This document shows, piece by piece, positions 49,557-57,194 of a DNA stretch of 64,000 nucleotides (the first letter of the stretch is position 1; every line of letters begins with the position of its first letter). This DNA is from Micromonospora chokoriensis. Its GTDB lineage: Bacteria; Actinomycetota; Actinomycetes; Mycobacteriales; Micromonosporaceae. Location of the stretch: assembly GCF_000718555.1 (NCBI RefSeq), contig NZ_JOAN01000001.1, positions 1-64,000 on the forward strand. The letters run 5' to 3'. Position numbers and translations under genes: made by a program. Below the pieces are notes generated by a model, which was not told where the DNA came from, did no database searches, and saw only the letters and a program-made list of their open reading frames with translations.

Positions 49557-50914
49557 CCGGCCAGCCGGCCGCGCTGCCGCTGCTGCAGATAGCGCTGCGG
49601 GTCGAGCAGGACATTTTCGTGATCCGTCAGCGCGGGCGGGAGGTGGCCGCCGTGGTCGGTCTCGAACACCAGGACCAGGTACGGATCGCCACCGCGCTCA
49701 GCGAGGTGGCCCGGGATCTGCTGCGCACGACCGGCGGCGCCGACGTCTCCTTCCACCTCGACGAGAGCGCCGACAACCGGTTTCACCTGCGCGCGGACCT
49801 GGCCCCGGTGTCCCCGCTGCCGGACGGCCGCTACGAGCCGCAGTCCGGCGCGGTGTCCCGACTGGTCGACACACTGAGCGTGTCGACCGTCGAGGGGGTT
49901 ACGGTCGTACGGATGTCCCGACGAGTTCCGGCCAACGCGCCGACGCCCACCCCGGAGCGGCTCGCCGAGTTCCGTACCGAACTCGGCCGGACCGCGCCGG
50001 CCAGTGCCCTGGACGAGCTGACCGTGCAGAACGGGCAGCTCATCGCCGCCCTCGACGAGGTGCGCAGCCAGCGCGACGAGCTGGCCGTGCTGAACGAGGA
50101 GCTGGCCGAGACCAACCGCGGCGTGCTGGCCCTCTACAACCAGCTCACCGAGGAGCTGGAGGAGACCAACCGCGGCGTCGTGGCGCTCTACGCCGAGTTG
50201 GACGAGAAGTCGGCTCAACTCCGTGCGGCTAGTGAGTCGAAGAGCCGCTTCCTGGCCAACGTGAGCCACGAACTGCGCGCCCCGGTCACCGCGATCATCG
50301 GCCTGGGGCGGCTGCTCACCGACTCCGCCTCCGACCCGCTCACCGACGAGCAGGGCCGCCAGGTCGATCTGATCCGCTCGTCCGCTGCGGACCTGCTCGG
50401 CCTGGTCAACGAACTCCTCGACCTGGCCAAGGCGGAGTCCGGCCGGATCGAGCCGGACCTGGCCGACGTCGACCTGCGCCCAGTCTTCGGTCAACTGCGC
50501 GGCACGCTGCGCGCACTGGCGACCCGCCCGGACGTGGAGCTGGTCGTCGAGGAGCCGAGCGCGCCCGCCCTGCTGCGCACCGACGAGGTGCTGCTCGGCC
50601 AGGTGCTACGCAACCTGCTGCACAACGGGTTGAAGTTCACCGAGCGCGGCGAGGTGCGACTGCGAGCCCGCCAGCACGGCGACCGTTGGCAGTTCGAGGT
50701 CAGCGACACCGGGCCAGGCATCGCTCCCGAGCTGCACGATCGGATCTTCGAGGAGTTCTACCAGGTGCCCGGAGCCACCCGGGTCGGCGGCACCGGCCTC
50801 GGTCTGCCGTACGCCCGGCGGTTGGTGACGCTGCTCGGCGGGGTGCTGGAGCTGACCAGTGAGCCGGGTGGAGGCAGCACGTTCACAGTCTCCCTGCCCA
50901 CCAGCGGGGCGTGA
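49553..50914 (+). CDS. Sensor histidine kinase with divergent N-terminal ATPase-like domain
   Basis: 453 residues, soluble (no membrane helix). The first 130 residues look like a degenerate RsbT/RsbW-type ATPase (TALSEVARDLLRTTGGADV, ending VVRMSRRVP) without clear ATP motifs; a long coiled-coil (ELTVQNGQLIAALDEVRSQRDELAVLNEELAETNRG, two similar copies) links to the DHp/CA kinase with His239 in SHELRAP, LRTDEVLLGQVLRNLLHNGLKF, SDTGPGIAPEL and GGTGLGLPYARRL. It would phosphorylate the receiver protein encoded 13 bases downstream. The ATG overlaps the previous stop by four bases. Confidence 0.9.
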   Translation: MTGQPAALPLLQIALRVEQDIFVIRQRGREVAAVVGLEHQDQVRIATALSEVARDLLRTTGGADVSFHLDESADNRFHLRADLAPVSPLPDGRYEPQSGAVSRLVDTLSVSTVEGVTVVRMSRRVPANAPTPTPERLAEFRTELGRTAPASALDELTVQNGQLIAALDEVRSQRDELAVLNEELAETNRGVLALYNQLTEELEETNRGVVALYAELDEKSAQLRAASESKSRFLANVSHELRAPVTAIIGLGRLLTDSASDPLTDEQGRQVDLIRSSAADLLGLVNELLDLAKAESGRIEPDLADVDLRPVFGQLRGTLRALATRPDVELVVEEPSAPALLRTDEVLLGQVLRNLLHNGLKFTERGEVRLRARQHGDRWQFEVSDTGPGIAPELHDRIFEEFYQVPGATRVGGTGLGLPYARRLVTLLGGVLELTSEPGGGSTFTVSLPTSGA

Positions 50915-50927
50915 CGGTGTGGACGGC

Positions 50928-52457
50928 ATGCCGGCGACCATCCTGGTGGTCGATGACAGTCGTACCAAGCGTTACCTGCTGGTCAGCTGGCTGACCCGGG
51001 CCGGCTTCACCGTGCTTGAGGCCGAGAACGGCGCCGAGGCGCTGGCTCGGGTCGAGGTGGACCGGATCGACCTGGTGGTCCTCGACGTCCGGCTGCCCGA
51101 CCTGAGCGGCTACGAGGTCTGCGAACAGATCAAGGGGAGGCATCCGGCGTTGCCGGTGATCCACGTTTCGGCGCACGCCGTGGACGTGGCCGACCGCGCC
51201 CAGGGGCTGACCCGCGGCGCGGACGCGTACCTCACCGAGCCCATCGAGCCGGAGGAGCTGATCGCCACCACCCGGGCGGTGCTGCGCTACTACCAGGCAC
51301 GGCAGCGCGCCGAACTGCTCGCCGAGCGGCTGCTCGGGTTGGCCGACACGACCGTGGCGGTGCACGCCGCGCCGACCTTCGCGCGCCTGCTGGAGGCCGC
51401 CGCCGAGGGTGCCGCCGAGATCTTCAAGAGCCCGGCCGCGGTGATCGCCGAGACCTTCGACGGTGACTGTCTGGCCGGGATCTGTGCCGGGCCCGGCGCG
51501 GTGGCCGCCGTGGTGCCGTGGGTAGTCGACGACACCGGTGTGCCGACCGGCGCCACGGTCCGAGTGGAGCCCCCGGCGAGCTGGGCGCTCGTCGACTGGC
51601 CGGCCGACGACACGGTCACCGTCGCCGCCGCCAAGCTGCGCGAGGACCGGGCCCCGCTGTACGTGGTGGTCCCGACCGCCACCCAGACCGCACGGACCCC
51701 GGTGCTCAAGCAGCTCGCCCAGGCGGTGGCGGCGGCGGTGGAGGCCCAACGCTCGTTCGACGAGGAGCACCGGATCGCGGTCACCCTGCAACGCAGCCTG
51801 CTCCCGCGCGGGCTGCCCACCGTGGCCGGCCTGGACCTCGCGGTGCGCTACGAGCCGGCCAGCGCGCAGACCGAGGTGGGCGGCGACTTCTACGAACTGG
51901 TGATGCTCGACGGGCACCTGCTGCTGGCGATCGGAGACGTCGCCGGCCACTCGCTGCACGCGGCGACCGTGATGGCCGAGCTGCGGCACGCGGTCCGGGC
52001 GTACGCGGTCGAGGGCCACCAACCCGGCGAGATCCTGCACCGGGTCAACGAGCTGATGCGGACACTGCTGCCGAACGAGATCGCCACACTCTGCGTACTG
52101 CTGCTGCACCCGCCGACCGGACGGGTCCGGCTGGCCAGTGCCGGGCACCTTCCGCCGCTGCTCGTCATGGACGGCAAGGTCGAGTTCGTGCAGCACTCCG
52201 CGCCGCTGCTCGGCGTCCGCGCTCCGCGCCCGGCCGACCTGGAGTTCGTGGTGCCGGCCGGGGCCACGCTGGTGTTCTACACCGACGGGCTGATCGAGCG
52301 TCGGGACGCCACCATCGACGAAGGGCTGGCCGCGCTGGCCGCGAGCGCCGCGACAGTCGACGGCGACCTGGACCAGTTCTGTGCCCGACTGCTGGTCGAG
52401 CTGGCCCCACCGGAGATCCAGGACGACGTCGCCGTGGTCGTCCTGCGCCGCCGCTGA
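50928..52457 (+). CDS. Response regulator with C-terminal SpoIIE-type phosphatase domain
   Basis: 509 residues. A receiver domain (1-125) has ILVVDDSRTKR and the phospho-acceptor Asp53 in LDVRLPD. A middle GAF-like domain (about 145-290, TFARLLEAAAEGAAEIF) and coiled segment precede the SpoIIE/PP2C domain (290-509): EVGGDFYELVML, IGDVAGHSLHAATVM, LASAGHLPPLL, FYTDGLIERRDATIDEGL and DDVAVVVL. Phosphorylation by the upstream kinase should switch on the phosphatase, which probably acts on an RsbV-type antagonist. A GTG at 50919 is a possible earlier start. Confidence 0.92.
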   Translation: MPATILVVDDSRTKRYLLVSWLTRAGFTVLEAENGAEALARVEVDRIDLVVLDVRLPDLSGYEVCEQIKGRHPALPVIHVSAHAVDVADRAQGLTRGADAYLTEPIEPEELIATTRAVLRYYQARQRAELLAERLLGLADTTVAVHAAPTFARLLEAAAEGAAEIFKSPAAVIAETFDGDCLAGICAGPGAVAAVVPWVVDDTGVPTGATVRVEPPASWALVDWPADDTVTVAAAKLREDRAPLYVVVPTATQTARTPVLKQLAQAVAAAVEAQRSFDEEHRIAVTLQRSLLPRGLPTVAGLDLAVRYEPASAQTEVGGDFYELVMLDGHLLLAIGDVAGHSLHAATVMAELRHAVRAYAVEGHQPGEILHRVNELMRTLLPNEIATLCVLLLHPPTGRVRLASAGHLPPLLVMDGKVEFVQHSAPLLGVRAPRPADLEFVVPAGATLVFYTDGLIERRDATIDEGLAALAASAATVDGDLDQFCARLLVELAPPEIQDDVAVVVLRRR

Positions 52458-52461
52458 CTTT

Positions 52462-53273
52462 TTACCGCACCGAGCGGGCGTACGCGGCGGGTGACACCCC
52501 GGCCACGGCGGTGAAGTCGCGGACCAGGTGGGCCTGGTCGCTGTAGCCGAGGTCGGCGGCGAGATCAGCCCAGCTCAGCGGCCCACCGGCGGCCTGTTCG
52601 ACCGCCTCCTGAAGCCGGTAGCGGCGGATCACCCACTTCGGCCCGACTCCCACGTACTCCATGAAGAGCCGCTGCAACCGACGCACCGGCAGGTCGTGCC
52701 GCGCGGCGAAGTCGTCGACGCGCAGCACCGTCCGGTCGGTACGGATCGCCTCGGCCAGCCGGACGGCCTCCCCGGCCATCGGGTCGGGCTCCGGTGACCA
52801 GCCCGTGAGTAGGGCGTCCAGCGCCCCGCAGCGCTCGTCGTCGGTGCCCGCGCACACCACTTCCTGAGGTGCCGCCAGCCGGCCAGCGGGCAGCGGCGGC
52901 CGGTCAGCTCCGAGACCGGCCGCCGCCAGAACGCGTGGAATCCGCCGGGGCGGAACTGCACCCCGCACACCCGGCCGGTGCCGCTGAGCGTGATCCGGAA
53001 CAGGTCGAGGCCCACCCCGGCCACCTCGCCGGACTCAAGCCGGTCGCTGCCGTCGCCGTTGCTGCTGCCGTCACGTTGGAACACCACGTTGACCGCCGGG
53101 TGCGGCACGATCCGCTGCTCGAACGGTCTGCTCAACGCCCAGTCGATCAACCAGTAGTGCTCGACCCACGGGCGTATCGACTCCGCCGGCAGGTGTCGAC
53201 GGAAGCGCACCTCGCGCAGCATCCGCCCGGGATCGAGAATCCCCCGGCTGTCGCCACGCGGTCGCTGTCGCAT
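52462..53273 (-). pseudogene. AraC-family regulator split by a frameshift
   Basis: The first part (from ATG 53273) encodes the conserved N-terminal domain of AraC regulators of the 'AraC with DUF6597' kind (FRRHLPAESIRPWVEHYWLIDW, QRIVPHPAVNVVFQRDG, GVQFRPGGFHAFWRRPVSEL). The second part in another frame encodes the rest, including the HTH (VRRLQRLFMEYVGVGPKWVIRRYRLQEAVE, LSWADLAADLGYSDQAHLVRDFTAVAGVSPAAYA). The junction is near 52895-52860 and fits loss of one base: neither frame alone gives a full protein. It could be a true pseudogene or a sequencing error. It is 4 bases from the convergent phosphatase stop. Confidence 0.8.
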
Positions 53274-53304
53274 TTGTTCAAGACCACCCTCATACGCTGG
53301 CCCT

Positions 53305-53880
53305 ATGTCCACTCAGACTAGCGATCTGCTGGCGGCTGCCGCGCCGCGAACCGTCGATGTGGTGCGTGGCATCTCCGACGACCAGCTCGACCTGCCCACG
53401 CCGTGCAGCGACTACGTGGTCCGTGATCTGCTCAACCACCTCTTCCAAGTGGTGGTCAACTTTCAGGAGCTGGCCGAGAAGCGCCAGGTGGAGTGGGCCG
53501 AGAAGCCCGACTACCTGGGCGAAGGCTGGCGGGACCGCTTCGAGGTGGAGACCGGCCGGTTGATCGCGGCGTGGTCGGACCCGTCCACGGTGGAGGGCAT
53601 GTCGCCGCGTATGCCCATGCCGCAGACCGCCATCGGCGGCATGGCCCTGCTGGATTTGACCGTGCACGGTTGGGACCTCGCGGTCGCCACCGGCCAGCCG
53701 TACCACCCGGCCTCGGAGGTGGTGGCCGAGCTGCGCGACCTGGTGGAGCAGTTGGGCCCCACCGCCCGCAAGATGGGTGTCTTCGCCGACCCAGCTCCCA
53801 CGCCCACTCAAACCCCCACCGACCTGGCCCACCTCCTGACCCAAACCGGCCGCACCCCCACCTGGCCCCAAACCCCCTAA
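53305..53880 (+). CDS. TIGR03086-type metal-binding protein (DinB/maleylpyruvate isomerase-like)
   Basis: 191 residues. The family shape is clear: PRTVDVVRGISDDQLDLPTPCSDYVVRDLLNHL, EELAEKR segment, GMALLDLTVHGWDLAVATGQPY. The His in LLNHL and the two in VHGWD region form the metal site. It may use mycothiol or another thiol cofactor like its relatives, but its substrate is unknown. It is divergent from the AraC remnant, only 31 bases apart. The C-terminal tail is a Pro/Thr-rich stretch. Confidence 0.78.
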   Translation: MSTQTSDLLAAAAPRTVDVVRGISDDQLDLPTPCSDYVVRDLLNHLFQVVVNFQELAEKRQVEWAEKPDYLGEGWRDRFEVETGRLIAAWSDPSTVEGMSPRMPMPQTAIGGMALLDLTVHGWDLAVATGQPYHPASEVVAELRDLVEQLGPTARKMGVFADPAPTPTQTPTDLAHLLTQTGRTPTWPQTP

Positions 53881-53909
53881 CCCCGCCTACCCCACCCCCC
53901 ATCTCCCCA

Positions 53910-53972
53910 GGTTGATCATGAAGTTATTGCCATGACACGCCGCTGCGGAGGGCGATAACTTCATGATCAACC
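53910..53972. repeat. 63-base hairpin repeat with GATCATGAAGTTAT arms
   Basis: Arms of 22 bases (53910-53931 and 53951-53972), GGTTGATCATGAAGTTATTG and its complement, pair at 21 of 22 positions around a 19-base loop. It lies in the 158-base gap after the TIGR03086-type gene, where no coding sequence is seen. It resembles the extragenic palindromes I recall from Micromonosporaceae genomes; one family member is present in this window. Function could be a terminator or RNA stabiliser, or a small mobile element. Confidence 0.75.
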
Positions 53973-54002
53973 GAGGTCGGGGTGGAGTGGGCGGGGCGGT
54001 TG

Positions 54003-54031
54003 TTGACTTAGGTATTCGCTCGGTGAATAGT
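54003..54031 (+). promoter_or_regulatory. Promoter and palindrome before the PadR/ABC exporter operon
   Basis: TTGACT (54003-54008) and AATAGT (54026-54031) are 17 bases apart. An imperfect palindrome TATTCGCTCGGTGAATA (54013-54029) lies between and over the -10 box. The GTG at 54039 begins 7 bases after the -10 box, so transcription should start at or next to the initiation codon (leaderless). Confidence 0.6.
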
Positions 54032-54038
54032 GGCGGCT

Positions 54039-54575
54039 GTGTCTACGCCGCATGTCTTGCTTGGTTTGCTGGCCGGGGGCAGCCGGCACGGCTATGAGCT
54101 GAAGCGTGCGCACGACGAGCGGCTGCCGCGGGCTCGGCCGCTGGCCTTCGGGCAGGTCTACGCCACTCTCGGCCGCCTCGAACGGGACGGGCTGGTGGCG
54201 GCCGCCGGGCAGGACCGCGTGGCCGGGCCGGATCGCACGGCGTACGCGCTGACCGACCAGGGTCGGGACACGCTGGACCAGTGGTTGACCACCGTGGAAC
54301 CGCCCATGCCGTATGTGGCCAGCACGCTCTTCGCCAAGGTCGTGGTGGCGCTGCTGGTCGCCGATGTCGATCGGGCCCGGTCCTACCTGATCGCCCAACG
54401 TGCCGCGCACGCCGCACGGCTGCGGGAGCTGACCGCAGTCAAGGCTGACACGGCCGCCACCCTCAGTGATGTGGTCGCGGCCGATTTCGCGATCGCCCAC
54501 CTCGACGCGGATCTCCGGTGGCTGCAGACCACCCTGGGCCGGGTCGCCGACTGGCACCGGGAGGTGCATCCGTGA
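54039..54575 (+). CDS. PadR-family transcriptional regulator of the ABC exporter operon
   Basis: 178 residues. HTH segment HVLLGLLAGGSRHGYELKRAHDERLPRARPLAFGQVYATLGRLERDGLV, then DRTAYALTDQGRDTLDQWL and a C-terminal helical domain. It most likely represses its own operon, which goes on with an ABC exporter, until a drug or peptide binds. The start is taken as GTG 54039 because a -10 box at 54026-54031 leaves no room for a leader; GTG at 54030 is an alternative. GTGA overlaps the next gene. Confidence 0.87.
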   Translation: MSTPHVLLGLLAGGSRHGYELKRAHDERLPRARPLAFGQVYATLGRLERDGLVAAAGQDRVAGPDRTAYALTDQGRDTLDQWLTTVEPPMPYVASTLFAKVVVALLVADVDRARSYLIAQRAAHAARLRELTAVKADTAATLSDVVAADFAIAHLDADLRWLQTTLGRVADWHREVHP

Positions 54576-55273
54576 CGCAACTCCAGGCTCGCGGCGTGGT
54601 TCGGGCGTACGGCCCGACGCCCGCGCTGCGCGGCGTGACACTCGACGTGGCCGAGGGCGAGATCGTCGCCGTCACCGGGCCGAGTGGCTGCGGCAAGTCG
54701 ACCCTGCTGCACTGCCTGTCCGGGATCCTCCGGCCGGACGCCGGCGAGGTCACCTGGGGCGGGCACCGCATCGACACCTGGTCGGAGGCGGCCCGGTCCC
54801 GGCTGCGGCGTACCGAGTTCGGGGTGCTGTTCCAGTTCGGGCAACTGGTCGCCGAGTTGACCGCCGCCGAGAACGTCGCCCTGCCCCTGCTCCTCGCCGG
54901 CACGGGGCGGCGAGAGGCGCGGACGGCGGCGCTCACCTGGCTGGAACGGTTCGGGGTGATCGAGGTGGCCGATGTGCGGCCGGGTGAGATGTCCGGCGGT
55001 CAGCAGCAACGCTGCGCCACGGCACGGGCGCTGGTCACCGAGCCTCGGGTGCTCTTCGCCGACGAGCCGACCGGTGCGTTGGACACGCTCACCGGCGAGC
55101 AGGTCCTCACCCAACTGGTCCGGCTCGCCCGTGAGCAGCGCACTACGGTCGTGCTGGTCACCCACGAGCCGCGGATTGCCGCGTACGCCGATCGGGAGAT
55201 CGTGCTGCGCGACGGCCTCGTGGACCACACCGGCCTGGGGCTCGACGTGCCGCTGGCCGGCGGTGCTCGGTGA
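54572..55273 (+). CDS. ABC transporter ATP-binding protein (MacB/LolD type)
   Basis: 233 residues. Walker A GPSGCGKST, Q-loop FQFGQLVAELTAAENV, signature MSGGQQQRCATARAL, Walker B VLFADEPTGALD and the H-loop THEP are all present. It would drive the FtsX-type permease encoded next. The LolD/MacB subgroup works on lipoproteins, peptides or drugs. GTG start overlaps the PadR stop and its stop overlaps the permease start within GTGA. Confidence 0.92.
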   Translation: MTQLQARGVVRAYGPTPALRGVTLDVAEGEIVAVTGPSGCGKSTLLHCLSGILRPDAGEVTWGGHRIDTWSEAARSRLRRTEFGVLFQFGQLVAELTAAENVALPLLLAGTGRREARTAALTWLERFGVIEVADVRPGEMSGGQQQRCATARALVTEPRVLFADEPTGALDTLTGEQVLTQLVRLAREQRTTVVLVTHEPRIAAYADREIVLRDGLVDHTGLGLDVPLAGGAR

Positions 55274-56802
55274 GACCGACGACGCTGGTCCGCCTCGCGC
55301 TCGCCGGCACCCGCACCGACACCGCTCGGGTGGTGCTCACCGCGCTCAGTGCCCTGCTGGCGACCCTGGCCGGGCTCGCGGCGCTCACCGTGTTGGCCAT
55401 CCCCACGCCGGCGGCGACGGATGAGAACCAGACCAGGTGGTCGGAGCAGTACCACAACGCTCTGCTGGCGGAGCCTGGGTTGCGCGGCGGTACGGCGTTC
55501 GCGCTGCTGATGCTGATGATCCCGGTGCTGGCGCTGGCCGGTCAGTGCGCCCGGCTCGGCGCACCGGCACGGGACCGCCGGTTGGTCGCGCTCCGGCTGG
55601 CCGGTGCCACTCCGGGCCAGGTCACCCGGCTGGTGGTGCTGGAGACCGGCGTGGCCGCCCTGCTCGGCACGCTCGTCGGGCTGGGTGTCTACCTGATTGG
55701 CCGCGATCTGCTGCACCGCCCGGACGCGCGAGGTCAACTGATCCTGCCCACCGATGTGCTGCCGTCGCCCGGCGCGCTGGCCTGCGTGGTGCTCGGTCTG
55801 CCGGTCGTCGCGGCGCTGGCCACCGCCCTGATGCTGCGTACGGTCACCACCAGCCCGCTCGGGGTGAGCGGCAAGGCCGCCCGTGAGCGCGGTCCGGGCC
55901 CATGGGCCGGGCTCCTGATCGGGTTCGGCGTGGCCTCGTTCGCGCTGGTCCGCCCGGCGGTAGATCGGTTCGACGACAGTGAAGAGTTGGCCTGGCTGGC
56001 GCCGCTGTTGTTCGCGGTGGGTGCGTTCGCGGCGATGATCGGGGTGGTGATCGGCACCGGCTGGATCTCGTACCACTGCGGGCGGCTGCTGCGTCGGCAC
56101 GCCCGCCGTGCGCCGGGCCTGCTCGCGGCGGGCCGGCTGATGGCCGATCCGTGGGCGGGCAGCCGTACGTTCGCGGCGCTGCTCGCCGCCCTGATCTTCG
56201 GTGCGGGTGCGGCAGCCCAGCGCGCCTACTTCGCCGCCAAGGACCAGCTCGAGCGGGAGCAGAGCCGACTCGTCGGGGTGGACGGTGGCGGCGACAACCC
56301 CTTCTATCTGTCGACGATGGATCTTGTCGATAGCGCGGTCGCCGTGGCCATCCTGATCGCGACGGGCGGGCTGATCGTCGCGCTGGTCGAGGGGATCGTT
56401 GCCCGTCGACGCGCTTACGCCGCGTTGGTCGCCACCGGGGTGCCCCGCGCCACGCTGAGTCGTTCGGTGGCCTGGCAGGCGTTGACGCCGGCCGTGCCGG
56501 CGATCCTGCTCGCGCTCGGCGTGGGCACGCTGCTCGGCCGGGGGCTCGCGGCGGAGGTGTCGGCGGGCGGCGGGTCGACGTCGACCTGCGAGGCCACGGC
56601 TGCGCTCTGCGCCGACCCTGCGACCCAGGAGCAGTACACCCGGATCGTGCACATTCCCGTGGTGCAGCGAGCCGTTCCCGTACCTCTGGAGCACCTGGCG
56701 TGGCTCGGGGCCGGCGCGTTGGCGGCGGTGCTGGTGACGGTCGGTGTCGGCCTGCTCTTCCTGCGCGCCAGTACCGCCCTGGACGAGCTGCGGACGACCT
56801 GA
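55270..56802 (+). CDS. FtsX-like ABC transporter permease
   Basis: 510 residues with about ten hydrophobic segments. The first FtsX-type domain holds ARDRRLVALRLAGATPGQVTRLVVLETGVAALLG, the second RRRAYAALVATGVPRATLSRSVAWQALTPAVPAILL, where four helices frame each domain. An extracytoplasmic loop with two cysteines (STCEATAALCADP) lies near the end. Together with the ATPase it forms an exporter of the MacB kind, under PadR control. The last gene of the operon; its stop is followed by the convergent small gene. Confidence 0.87.
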   Translation: MRPTTLVRLALAGTRTDTARVVLTALSALLATLAGLAALTVLAIPTPAATDENQTRWSEQYHNALLAEPGLRGGTAFALLMLMIPVLALAGQCARLGAPARDRRLVALRLAGATPGQVTRLVVLETGVAALLGTLVGLGVYLIGRDLLHRPDARGQLILPTDVLPSPGALACVVLGLPVVAALATALMLRTVTTSPLGVSGKAARERGPGPWAGLLIGFGVASFALVRPAVDRFDDSEELAWLAPLLFAVGAFAAMIGVVIGTGWISYHCGRLLRRHARRAPGLLAAGRLMADPWAGSRTFAALLAALIFGAGAAAQRAYFAAKDQLEREQSRLVGVDGGGDNPFYLSTMDLVDSAVAVAILIATGGLIVALVEGIVARRRAYAALVATGVPRATLSRSVAWQALTPAVPAILLALGVGTLLGRGLAAEVSAGGGSTSTCEATAALCADPATQEQYTRIVHIPVVQRAVPVPLEHLAWLGAGALAAVLVTVGVGLLFLRASTALDELRTT

Positions 56803-56831
56803 ACCGGGCCGGCGTGACCCGCTCGGCCAGG

Positions 56832-57017
56832 TCAGGCGCTGAGCAGACCGGAGGAGAGTGCGACAAGCGTGCCGACCACGGCCGAGCAACAGCAGACCAG
56901 GAGGCCGGCGACAATCGCGAGGATCAGCCAGACGCGGCGGTCCCGCGCCACCGCGGCCACGCTCGGTCGGCGGACGTCCTCGGCGGCCCTGCCGTCACCA
57001 TCCGTAGCCTCGGTCAC
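56832..57017 (-). CDS. Small single-pass membrane protein
   Basis: 61 residues. A charged N-terminal part (MTEATDGDGRAAEDVRRPSV) and one helix (VWLILAIVAGLLVCCCSAVVGTLVAL, about residues 29-54) holding a CCC run. There is no family I can name. The sequence is fully open with a plausible ATG but I see no good ribosome site. The helix and short inner tail suggest a regulatory or accessory membrane peptide; it is encoded on the strand opposite to the exporter. Confidence 0.5.
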   Translation of the reverse strand: MTEATDGDGRAAEDVRRPSVAAVARDRRVWLILAIVAGLLVCCCSAVVGTLVALSSGLLSA

Positions 57018-57102
57018 CCCGGAAGTCTAGGCTCCGGCATCCCCTGCGACCCGGAAAGGCCAGGCCGTGCGGCGCGGAACGCCCGCGCATACGGGACTTG
57101 GC

Positions 57103-57181
57103 CATGATCGCGCCCGATCAGGGAAGTAGTGGTCTCCCCGAGCTGCCGAGGGGACTACTTCCACGATCGAGCGCGATCATG
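57103..57181. repeat. 79-base hairpin repeat with GATCGCGC arms
   Basis: CATGATCGCGCCCGATCAGG and the following bases to 57130 pair with 57154-57181 at 25 of 28 positions; the loop has 23 bases and partly folds (GTCTCCCC with GGGGAC). It lies in the 177-base gap between the small membrane protein and the oligopeptidase B gene. The sequence differs from the 53910 hairpin, but both carry CATGATC near the ends and AAGT in the arms, and both resemble extragenic palindromes that I recall from Micromonosporaceae. Confidence 0.7.
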
Positions 57182-57194
57182 CCGGCCCGACGGG

